DNA of 8,400 nucleotides from Betaproteobacteria bacterium (lineage in GTDB: Bacteria > Pseudomonadota > Gammaproteobacteria > Burkholderiales > SG8-39), in the NCBI GenBank assembly GCA_029865405.1, contig JAOUGZ010000091.1, positions 1 through 8,400 of the forward strand, in the 5' to 3' direction. The position numbers and the translations under genes were made by a program. The notes below the pieces were generated by a model. The model ran no database searches. It was given only the letters and a program-made list of their open reading frames with translations, and had not been told where the DNA came from. Of this stretch, positions 1 to 6,962 are shown piece by piece. Each line of letters begins with the position of its first letter. Within the stretch, counting starts at the first letter, position 1.

Positions 1-1
1 C

Positions 2-190
2 CGCGCGGTCGTGCACAACTGGGTGAAGACCGGCTACGTGCCGGTGCGCTGGGCCGGCGAGGTCGAGCGCGTCACCCAGGGCCGCATCAGCGCGGTGGAG
101 ATCCTCAATGAAGCGAGCGCCAAGAACCCGGTGCGCGTGAAGTCGCGCCCGGACGATGCGCCCTTCGGCATCACCGCGGAGAGCCAAGCC
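2..190 (+). CDS. Unassigned open coding stretch, in frame with the aminotransferase, cut by the left edge
   Basis: This frame is open from the left edge and runs without a stop into the aminotransferase. The other two + frames hit stops early (near 24 and near 109), so this frame is the likely coding one. The roughly 63 residues (RAVVHNWVKTGY to FGITAESQA) have a normal protein-like composition, but I do not recognise the family. They lie upstream of the point where class V aminotransferases of this group normally begin. The stretch could be the C-terminal part of an upstream protein fused to the aminotransferase, an unusual N-terminal extension, or the end of a separate gene whose stop was lost by mutation or assembly error. 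A GTG at 11 is a formal start but has no convincing ribosome binding site in view. Confidence 0.4.
178..183 (+). promoter_or_regulatory. Shine-Dalgarno for the aminotransferase start at 191
   Basis: GGAGAG lies 7 bases before the ATG at 191. It supports internal initiation there rather than at an upstream codon, and gives a product of the usual family length. Confidence 0.5.
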
Positions 191-1429
191 ATGACCCAGT
201 ACGCCCCCTCCAAGCGCATCACGTCCTTTCATCCGCCGCAGCGCACGCTGATGGGGCCCGGCCCCACCGAGATCCACCCGCGCGTGCTCACCACCATGAG
301 CCAGCCGGCGATCGGCTATCTCGACCCGGTGTTCGTCGAGATGATGGAGGAGCTGAAGTCGCTCCTCCGGTACGTCTACCAGACGAAGAACCCGCTCACC
401 TTTCCGCTCTCCGGCCCGGGCTCGGTGGGCATGGAATTCTGCTTCGTCAACCTCGTCGCACCGGGCGACAAGGTGGTGGTGTGCCAGAACGGCGTGTTCG
501 GCGGCAGGATGCTGGAGAACGTGCTGCGCTGCGGTGGCACGCCCATCGTCGTCGAGGACAAATGGGGCGAGCCGGTCGATCCGCAGAAGGTTGAGGACGC
601 GCTGAAGAAGGCGAAGGGCGCGAGCGTCCTCGCCTTCGTGCATGCGGAAACCTCCACCGGCGCGCAGTCGGACGCGAAAGAGCTGGCCCGGATCGCGCAC
701 CAGCACGGCGCGCTCGTCATCGTCGATGCGGTCACTTCGCTCGCCGGCACGCCGGTGAAGGTGGACGAATGGGAGATCGACGCCATCTACTCGGCGAGCC
801 AGAAGTGCCTCTCCTGCACCCCGGGCCTGTCGCCGGTGTCGTTCTCCGAGCGCGTCGTCGAGCACGTGAAGAAGCGCAAAGACAAGATCCACAGCTGGTT
901 CATGGACATGAACCTGCTGCTCGGCTACTGGGGCGACGGCACGCGCACCTATCACCACACCGCGCCGACGAATTCGCTCTTCGCGCTGCACGAGGCGCTG
1001 CTCCTCATTCGCGAGGAGGGGCTCGACAACTGCTGGGCGCGCCACCGGCGCCACCACGTCGCGCTGAAGGCGGGCCTCGAGGCGATGGGGCTCAAGTTCC
1101 TCGTCAAGGAAGAGCACCAGCTGCCGCAGATGAACGCCGTGTTCTGCGCCGAGGGTGTTGATGAAGCGCAGGTGCGCTCACGCCTGCTCTCCGAGTTTGG
1201 CCTGGAGATCGGCGCGGGCCTGGGGCCGTTGAAGGGCAAGATCTGGCGCTTCGGCCTCATGGGCTACTCCTGCCGCCCGGACAACGTCATGCTGTGCCTA
1301 TCGGCGCTCGGCTCGGTGCTCGACGACATGGGCTACCCGGTGCACGTCGGCGACGCCGAATCGGCCGCGCACGGCGCCTACGCGCAGATGCACGCCACCG
1401 ACGCGCAGAGGAAGAAGCGCGCGGCGTGA
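191..1429 (+). CDS. Serine-glyoxylate / alanine-glyoxylate type aminotransferase (class V, PLP-dependent)
   Basis: This is a cytoplasmic PLP enzyme expected to transfer the amino group of serine (or alanine) to glyoxylate, giving glycine and hydroxypyruvate (or pyruvate). The reaction serves glyoxylate/C2 metabolism and, in methylotrophs, the serine cycle (SgaA type). From the ATG at 191 it has 412 residues, close to the roughly 400 usual for the family. Visible landmarks are the N-terminal GPGP (22-25), the SGPGSVGMEF cofactor loop (74-83), HAETSTG (151-157), VDAVTSLAG with the PLP-ring Asp179 (178-186), the Schiff-base Lys205 in SQKCL (203-207), YHHTAPTN (254-261), and WRFGLMG (352-358) with Arg353, probably the substrate-carboxylate residue. 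No active-site residue appears missing. The frame stays open upstream of 191, so a longer protein is possible. Substrate preference (serine or alanine donor) cannot be settled from sequence alone. No other serine-cycle gene is in view. Confidence 0.9.
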   Translation: MTQYAPSKRITSFHPPQRTLMGPGPTEIHPRVLTTMSQPAIGYLDPVFVEMMEELKSLLRYVYQTKNPLTFPLSGPGSVGMEFCFVNLVAPGDKVVVCQNGVFGGRMLENVLRCGGTPIVVEDKWGEPVDPQKVEDALKKAKGASVLAFVHAETSTGAQSDAKELARIAHQHGALVIVDAVTSLAGTPVKVDEWEIDAIYSASQKCLSCTPGLSPVSFSERVVEHVKKRKDKIHSWFMDMNLLLGYWGDGTRTYHHTAPTNSLFALHEALLLIREEGLDNCWARHRRHHVALKAGLEAMGLKFLVKEEHQLPQMNAVFCAEGVDEAQVRSRLLSEFGLEIGAGLGPLKGKIWRFGLMGYSCRPDNVMLCLSALGSVLDDMGYPVHVGDAESAAHGAYAQMHATDAQRKKRAA

Positions 1430-1431
1430 TT

Positions 1432-1488
1432 AAATGGGGACAGACCACATTTTTTCGCTCTGCGGAATAATGGGGTCTGTCCCTATTT
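1432..1488. repeat. Imperfect palindrome (GGGACAGACC type) filling the intergenic gap
   Basis: Two 21-base arms at 1432-1452 and 1468-1488 are inverted copies matching at 18 of 21 positions. They are separated by a 15-base loop. The shared core is GGGACAGACC on the left and GGTCTGTCCC on the right. Together they occupy 57 of the 59 bases between the aminotransferase stop and the next ATG. From memory, this motif recurs between genes in betaproteobacteria, often near REP-associated tyrosine transposase genes, so a solo REP/MITE-like unit is the best guess. A terminator role is possible, but no T-run follows the right arm. There is no transposase in the window. Confidence 0.75.
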
Positions 1489-2532
1489 ATGGACACGCTC
1501 ACGCACGCGCTGTCGGGCGCGCTGCTCGCCCGGGCCACCGCGCCGAAGGACGCTCCGCCGCGCTCACTGCCGCGGCGCGTGGCCGCGGGCTTCTTCGCCT
1601 GCGCGGCGCCGGACCTCGATTTCGTCCTTGCGTTCGTCTCGCCCGTGTTCTATCTCGAGCAGCACCGCGGGCCGACGCACTCGGTGCTGCTGCTGCCGCT
1701 GTGGGCGCTGCTGCTGTCCTGGCTGCTGGCCAAGATCCTGCGCGAGCCGCGCGGCTGGCGCGCGCTCTACGGCGTGTGCGCGCTTTCCCTCGGCGCGCAT
1801 ATACTGGGCGATCTCATCACGAGCTTCGGCACCATCATCTTCGCGCCGCTCTCGGACGCCCGCTACGCCTGGGGCACGACCTTCATCATCGACCTGTGGT
1901 TCACTGGCATCATTCTCGCGGGACTCATCACCTGTCTCGTCTGGCGCCGCTCGCGCGTTCCGGCGATGGCGGCGGCAGCGGTGCTCGTCGCCTACGTTGG
2001 CTTCCAGGCCCTGCTCAAGGAACAGGCGCTCGACTACGCGCGCGAATACGCGCGCTCGCAAGGCTGGAGCGGGGTCGAGATCGCCGCCCACCCGCGCGCG
2101 GTGACGCCCTTCAACTGGACCGTGTTCGCGAGCGACGAGGCGGCGCATCGCTTCGCGCACGTGAACCTGCGCCGCACCGAGCCGCTGCCCCCGGCGCACG
2201 ACTTCGTCGGGCGGCTGAACGCCGCTTTCCAGCCGCTCGCGCGCGCGCGCTGGGAAACGCGCACGCGCTACGGCGAGACCGAGGCCGAGCAGCGCATGGC
2301 GCGCGAGGCATGGACCTCCCCGGCGCTCGGCTTCATGCGCTGGTTCGCCGACAAGCCGGCCTTCGACGGGCTGACGGTGGGTTCGACCTGCGCCTGGTTC
2401 GCGGATTTACGATTTTTGAACCCCGGCCGCGACTGGTTGCCGTTCCGCTACGGCGCCTGCCAGGACCGGCCGGGCGGTCCCTGGCGCGCCTTCGAGCGCA
2501 CCGGGGATACCTCTCGTCGGGCGGTCGATTGA
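1489..2532 (+). CDS. YdjM-like membrane-bound predicted metal-dependent hydrolase (DUF457 family)
   Basis: An inner-membrane protein of 347 residues from a family predicted, from conserved His/Asp motifs, to be metal-dependent hydrolases; the substrate is not known. The N-terminus MDTLTHALSGALL is the family signature, which fixes the start at 1489. In this frame a TAA at 1468 allows no upstream ATG or GTG. Candidate metal ligands are His6, PDLD (41-44), HRGPTH (59-64) and HILGD (104-108). Hydrophobic segments lie at about 65-85, 95-118, 132-152 and 157-176. They are followed by a soluble C-terminal half that ends with a CAWFADLRFL block (from about residue 300) of the kind seen in longer family members. 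The start codon directly abuts the palindrome at 1432-1488, so there is no recognisable Shine-Dalgarno. Expression may be weak, or coupled to the upstream gene. The family assignment is firm; hydrolase activity is only predicted. Confidence 0.85.
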   Translation: MDTLTHALSGALLARATAPKDAPPRSLPRRVAAGFFACAAPDLDFVLAFVSPVFYLEQHRGPTHSVLLLPLWALLLSWLLAKILREPRGWRALYGVCALSLGAHILGDLITSFGTIIFAPLSDARYAWGTTFIIDLWFTGIILAGLITCLVWRRSRVPAMAAAAVLVAYVGFQALLKEQALDYAREYARSQGWSGVEIAAHPRAVTPFNWTVFASDEAAHRFAHVNLRRTEPLPPAHDFVGRLNAAFQPLARARWETRTRYGETEAEQRMAREAWTSPALGFMRWFADKPAFDGLTVGSTCAWFADLRFLNPGRDWLPFRYGACQDRPGGPWRAFERTGDTSRRAVD

Positions 2533-2598
2533 GGGGGAAATCCTTCACGCCTGTGCTGCGCCGCTCGGTGCTAAGTTAGTCTCGTCATCCGCGCGTCC

Positions 2599-5500
2599 AT
2601 GGGACTGTATCGAAACGTCATTCTCGCGCTCGCGGCGTTCGCCGCCGCGACGACCGCGCACGCGCAGATCGCGTTTCGCGCGGCCTCGCAGGCCGGCGTG
2701 GCCGCTGCCACGAGTCCGACGTACGTGGGCGTCGGCACCGTGGCCGCCGTCAACGCCAACAACTGTCCGTCGATCACGCCGTCGGTGCCCGCGGGCAGCG
2801 TCGGCGACCTGCTGATCGCCGCGGTCTCGAGCGGCGACAACGTCGCCATCAACATGGCGGGTTGGAACACGCTGTTTGCGCACGCCCCGGTCGGCAACTA
2901 CCAGGCAAAGCTCTTCTGGCGCATCGCGCAGGCGACCAATGCGAGCACCATAACGCGGGGCGCCGCATCGGGGTGCAACGTCCTCCTCGGACGCATCTCC
3001 CGCTTTGCCGGGGTCGATCCCGTGGAGCCCATCCAGGGCATCTTCGCGCCGGCAACGCTGCCCGGCGGCACGCAGCCGGCGTGCACGATTCCGGGCGGCG
3101 GAAACTGGTGCTACCAGAACCTGGGAACGGTTACCACGGGCACTCACACCACGATCGACGAGGACGCGCTGCTCGTCATGACCGCGCATACCTCGGACAA
3201 CTCGAACATCACGGGCGGGCTGCCCGCGGGCTTCACGTTCCAGTGGGAGAACGTCACCACCTTTGGCAACGACGCGTCGATCGCGTTGTTCACCTCGCCG
3301 CAAACCGCGACGGGGACCTTTGGCCCCTACGTCTTGACCAAGAACCGCGGCGCCGACCCGAACCACGGCGTGCTCTTTGCGCTGCGCTCGGTCGGACTGC
3401 GCATCCCCGTGCCCGCCGGCACGGCGTTGAACGACGTCATGGTCGCGAGCATCGCGGTGCGCCCGTGCAGCGGCTCGAGCGGCGGCGCCTGCACCACCAG
3501 CATCCTGCCGCCGGCGGGCTGGACGCTCGTCAATTCCATCGAGCAGACGAGTGGCGGCGGCACCGGAGGATTCGGCAACATTCTCTATGTCTACCAGCGC
3601 GTCGCCACGGGCGCGGAGCCGGCGGTCTACACATGGCGCTTCGGCGGCACGCCGATCAACAACGGCGCGGTGGGCGGCATCATGAGCTTCTCCGGCGTCG
3701 ACACGATCGCTCCGATCGTCGCCCAAGCTGGCCAGTCGACGCCGGTGGCGCCCACGCACACGGCGCCGAGCATCAACACGTTGCTCGAAACGAACACCAT
3801 GCTGGTGGGATCTTTCGCCGCGAACTCCTCGGCAACCTGGACCCCGCCCGCCGGCATGACCGAGCAAGTGGACGTGCCCTCGTTGCCGGTGCCGGACGCG
3901 CTGGGGCTGTCGATCGAGATGGGCTACGAGCCGCGCGCCGCAGCCGGGGCCACCGGCACGCGCACCGCGACCCAGTCCACGCCGCCCGTCGACGACATGG
4001 GCGCTGCGCACTTGCTCGCCCTGCGCCCGCGGGTCACGGTCGCCCACTACGCGATCTCCGCGCTGAGCAGCGCGGTGGCGAACTGCGACTTCGCCGAAGT
4101 GACGATCACCGCGCACAACGCGGCGCACGCGCCGGTCAACGCACCCCTCGGGCGAGTGGTCACGCTTTCGGTCTCCGCCGGCGCCGCGACCGCGGCGTGG
4201 CAGCCGACCCTGGTCTCGGGCGCCGGCACCTGGACGCCTGCGGGCGCGACCGCGACCTATGCCTGGTCCGGCACCGAGCAGAGCTTTACCGTGCGGCTGC
4301 GCCAGAGCGCGGTGCTCAGCCTCACGGTGAACGCCAACGACACCTTCGTCACCGAGGACGCGACCGAGGACCCGACGATCAGCTTCGTGAATTCCGCGTT
4401 CCGCATCTCCAACGGCGCAAACGCCGCGCTCTCCATCGGCAACCAGATCGCCGCCAAGCCCTCGAACGCCGGCACCGGCTCGCAGTCGCTCTTTCTGCAG
4501 GCGATCCGAACCGACACGGTGACCGGGTCCTGCGTGAGCGTGTTTCCGAGCGGCTCGGAGGTCGATGTCAACGTGGGTGCGCAGTGCAACAGCCCGGCCG
4601 CCTGCACGCAGAACGTGACGCTCACCACGACTTCGGGCAGCGGTTCGCCCACCGGCACCTTCGTGCCGGCGGGCGCGGGCACCTACCCGGCGACGATCCG
4701 CTTCCGCTTCACCACGGCAAACGCGGAGGCGCCGTTCTTCTTCAACTACGCCGACGCCGGGCAGATCACGCTGCAGTTCCGGCACATCACCGCCGCCGCG
4801 CCCGCGACCACCATTGCGGGCACCAGCAACGCATTCGTGACCCGGCCCTTCGGCTTTGCCGTCCGCGGCGCAAACGCGGGCACCGCGATCCAGCATGGCA
4901 CGCTCGCCACGAGCCCGGTGCTTGCCGCCGCAGGCGATAACTTCACCATGACGCTCGCCGCCTACCGCTGGGTCGGCGCGGAAGACGACGGCACCGGCAA
5001 CCCGCTGCCAGGGGCCAACATCACCGACAACGGCCTGACGCCCAACTTCGCCGCGAGCACCACGGTGAGCGCGACCGGCAACCTGCCGGGCGTTGCCACG
5101 GGCGCGATGTCGCGCGGCGTGGGCTGCGCGGGCGCGGCGACGATCGCGGCGGGCAGCTGGTCGGGCGGCTCGGCGACCGCGGGCGATTGGTGCTACAGCG
5201 AGGCGGGCAATGTCTTCCTGTCGGCTTCATCGGCCAACTACTTCGGCATCGGCGGCTTCAGCGTTGGCGGCAACAGCGGCCTCGACGGCACGGGGGCGGC
5301 GGGCGGCTACGTCGGGCGCTTTCGCCCCAAATGGTTCGAGCTGACGGGCACCCCGGCGTTTACGCCGCGTTTCGACGCCGCGTGTGCGCCGACCTCGACG
5401 TTCGCGTACATGAACGAGCCGATCCGGCTGGACGGATTCCGCATGCAGGCCGTGAACACGCAGAACGTGAGGACGCGCAACTACGACGGCGCGTACGCGC

Positions 5501-6324
5501 TGCACGTGCCGAATCCGGGGGTTGGCGGCGCCAAGGCGGCGTTCGCGATCGGCGCGCGCAGCGGCACGACGGACCACACGGCGAGGATCAGCGCCACGCA
5601 TCTGGCAGTGCCGGCCTGGTCGCAGGGGTTGCTGGAGACGGCGGGCGCCAATCCGTTGCAGATCGCCCTGTCGTTCGACCGCAACGCGACGAACACTCCG
5701 GATGGGCCGTTCGCGGCGACCTCGTTCGGCATCGCGCCCACGGACAGCGATGGCGTGATCCTGGCGACCTACGATCTCGACGTCGACAACAACGCGATCA
5801 ACGACCATCTCGCCGTCGGCACAACCGACGTTCGCTTCGGGCGGCTCGTCATGCAGAGCATCTACGGCCCGAGCAACCGCGATCTCCTTGTGGCGCTCGA
5901 AGCGCAGTACTGGGATGGCGTGAAATTCATGCAGAACGGCGACGACAACTGCACGCCGTTCGCGCGCTCCGACTTTGCGCTCGCCTTCGCGGCCGGCGCC
6001 AACCTGGCTGCCTGCGAGACGGCGATGCTGGAAGCAAACCTCACGCTCGCCTCAGGGCGGGCGACGATCACCATGGCGAGCCCCGGCGCCGGCAACGAGG
6101 GGACCGTGCAGCTGACCGCGAACCTGGGTTCGCCCGGTGGAACCTATTGCCCGGCGATCGGCGCCCCGGGGAGCGAGCTGCCGGCGACCAACGCCGGCAA
6201 GGCCTATCTGCTTGGCAAGTGGGACGCCGGCGCGGCCTACGACGACAAGCCGCGCGCCTCCGCCGGCTTCGGCCTGTACGGCTCGCAGCCGCGCAACTTC
6301 ATCTTCTTCCGCGAGAACTTCTAG
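2599..6324 (+). CDS. Large secreted DUF6701 (MshQ-like) protein with duplicated N-terminal modules
   Basis: A 1241-residue exported protein. Residues 1-22 form a Sec signal peptide (Arg5, hydrophobic core, AHA|Q cleavage), supporting the ATG at 2599; an in-frame TAA at 2572 limits any extension. No good Shine-Dalgarno or clear promoter is seen in the 66-base gap. Residues about 46-266 and 267-479 look like two copies of one beta-rich module. Each holds a GW-x-x-L segment, an RFAGVD (135-140) or SFSGVD (363-368) motif followed by PI, and an ALR end. A domain beginning HYAIS (483) follows, as in MshQ proteins. The C-terminal region resembles DUF6701: GRFRPKWFEL (from 906), FAYMNEP (935-941), RFGRLVMQ (from 1079), EAQYWDG, CTPFARSDF (from 1118) and a final FGLYGSQPRNFIFFRENF-type tail. 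MshQ genes usually sit in MSHA pilus clusters; here neighbours are unrelated. A role in adhesion or pilus function is inferred from family only. No C-terminal membrane anchor is visible. Confidence 0.85.
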   Translation: MGLYRNVILALAAFAAATTAHAQIAFRAASQAGVAAATSPTYVGVGTVAAVNANNCPSITPSVPAGSVGDLLIAAVSSGDNVAINMAGWNTLFAHAPVGNYQAKLFWRIAQATNASTITRGAASGCNVLLGRISRFAGVDPVEPIQGIFAPATLPGGTQPACTIPGGGNWCYQNLGTVTTGTHTTIDEDALLVMTAHTSDNSNITGGLPAGFTFQWENVTTFGNDASIALFTSPQTATGTFGPYVLTKNRGADPNHGVLFALRSVGLRIPVPAGTALNDVMVASIAVRPCSGSSGGACTTSILPPAGWTLVNSIEQTSGGGTGGFGNILYVYQRVATGAEPAVYTWRFGGTPINNGAVGGIMSFSGVDTIAPIVAQAGQSTPVAPTHTAPSINTLLETNTMLVGSFAANSSATWTPPAGMTEQVDVPSLPVPDALGLSIEMGYEPRAAAGATGTRTATQSTPPVDDMGAAHLLALRPRVTVAHYAISALSSAVANCDFAEVTITAHNAAHAPVNAPLGRVVTLSVSAGAATAAWQPTLVSGAGTWTPAGATATYAWSGTEQSFTVRLRQSAVLSLTVNANDTFVTEDATEDPTISFVNSAFRISNGANAALSIGNQIAAKPSNAGTGSQSLFLQAIRTDTVTGSCVSVFPSGSEVDVNVGAQCNSPAACTQNVTLTTTSGSGSPTGTFVPAGAGTYPATIRFRFTTANAEAPFFFNYADAGQITLQFRHITAAAPATTIAGTSNAFVTRPFGFAVRGANAGTAIQHGTLATSPVLAAAGDNFTMTLAAYRWVGAEDDGTGNPLPGANITDNGLTPNFAASTTVSATGNLPGVATGAMSRGVGCAGAATIAAGSWSGGSATAGDWCYSEAGNVFLSASSANYFGIGGFSVGGNSGLDGTGAAGGYVGRFRPKWFELTGTPAFTPRFDAACAPTSTFAYMNEPIRLDGFRMQAVNTQNVRTRNYDGAYALHVPNPGVGGAKAAFAIGARSGTTDHTARISATHLAVPAWSQGLLETAGANPLQIALSFDRNATNTPDGPFAATSFGIAPTDSDGVILATYDLDVDNNAINDHLAVGTTDVRFGRLVMQSIYGPSNRDLLVALEAQYWDGVKFMQNGDDNCTPFARSDFALAFAAGANLAACETAMLEANLTLASGRATITMASPGAGNEGTVQLTANLGSPGGTYCPAIGAPGSELPATNAGKAYLLGKWDAGAAYDDKPRASAGFGLYGSQPRNFIFFRENF

Positions 6325-6950
6325 AAGCGCCAGAGGAAGTTCACCGACACCTGATCGATGTCGGCGCGGCCGGTCTCGAACTCCTCGCCCACCTCGCCGT
6401 AGTTGTCGTAGTCGACCCGGATGCCCCAGCGCCGGCTGACGTCGAACTGCACGCCCAAGCCCCAGTAGAGGTTGGTCGACTGCGACGAGCAGTCGCTGTA
6501 CCACCAGCTGTCGGGGCAGAAGGGCACGGTGGCGGTGCCGTTGTCGCGGCGCAGGCGCAGCTCGCTCGCGGTGAACGCGACGCCGACGCGCCCATTGAGC
6601 GAGAACCCGGTCGCCACCGGGAGGTTCGCGGCGAGCGCTATGGTCAGCGCGCTAGCGTCGTAGTTGTACACCGCGACGTTGCCGCCGTTGTTGAAACGGT
6701 GCTTGTAGCTGCCGAGGAAAGCGAGGCCGCCCTCCACCGCGAGGTTGGGCGCAAAGCGGTAGCCGCCGAAGAACCGCGTGCCGATGTCGTCGTCATCGGC
6801 CGAGTACGTGCCGGTGGCGAGGCCGGTGAAGTCGCCGCGCACGAAATCGGCCTTGGTGCTGCCGAGGCCGCCGCCGATATACCAACCGGAGTTCTGCGCG
6901 AGCGCCGGGCCGGCGGCGAGCAGCAGGGCGAGAAGCAGGGTCCTTTTCAT
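6321..6950 (-). CDS. Small outer-membrane beta-barrel protein (OmpA/OmpW-like, PF13505 type)
   Basis: A 209-residue predicted outer-membrane protein. The signal peptide MKRTLLLALLLAAGPALA is followed by QNSGWYIGGGLG, the typical first strand of 8-stranded barrels. Further alternating strands such as GTRFFGGYRFAPNLAVEGG (about 57-75) and YWGLGVQFDVSRRWGIRVDY (162-181) follow. The chain ends VSVNFLWRF, with the C-terminal Phe that marks BAM-inserted barrels. A polar stretch at about 138-159 (Cys145, Cys154) is probably a surface loop held by a disulphide. It is the last gene of the operon, 11 bases after the protease gene. Its stop overlaps the stop of the convergent DUF6701 gene. Barrels of this kind are structural or adhesin-like, or small-solute channels; no ligand can be assigned. 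Confidence 0.87.
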   Translation of the reverse strand: MKRTLLLALLLAAGPALAQNSGWYIGGGLGSTKADFVRGDFTGLATGTYSADDDDIGTRFFGGYRFAPNLAVEGGLAFLGSYKHRFNNGGNVAVYNYDASALTIALAANLPVATGFSLNGRVGVAFTASELRLRRDNGTATVPFCPDSWWYSDCSSQSTNLYWGLGVQFDVSRRWGIRVDYDNYGEVGEEFETGRADIDQVSVNFLWRF

Positions 6951-6956
6951 GCAAGT

Positions 6957-6962
6957 CTCCTT
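6957..6962 (-). promoter_or_regulatory. Strong Shine-Dalgarno of the barrel gene
   Basis: AAGGAG on the - strand lies 6 bases before the ATG at 6950. Its first base is the last base of the protease TAA stop, which favours coupled translation and high output of the barrel protein. Confidence 0.75.

Noticed and set aside
1432..1488. Classic intrinsic terminator for the aminotransferase
   Set aside because: The stem is strong, but the T-run lies at the inner edge of the left arm and in the loop, and no U-tract follows the right arm. A repeat-derived palindrome fits better.
1434..2579. A 381-codon + strand frame starting inside the palindrome
   Set aside because: Its product is an Arg/Ala-rich shadow of the YdjM-like gene, whose own frame carries the family motifs.
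2533..2598. Sigma-70 promoter for the DUF6701 gene
   Set aside because: TTCACG-like and TAAGTT-like hexamers are present but about 22 bases apart and poor matches. This is not enough to call a promoter.
2545..4896. A 783-codon open frame antisense to the DUF6701 gene
   Set aside because: It is extremely rich in Arg, Gly, Asp and His with no recognisable domain, typical of an antisense shadow in GC-rich DNA. The + strand frame has a signal peptide and family motifs.
2862..4940. A 692-codon + strand frame inside the DUF6701 gene
   Set aside because: It is Arg/His-rich low-complexity protein in an off frame of a convincing gene, with no domain or start signal.
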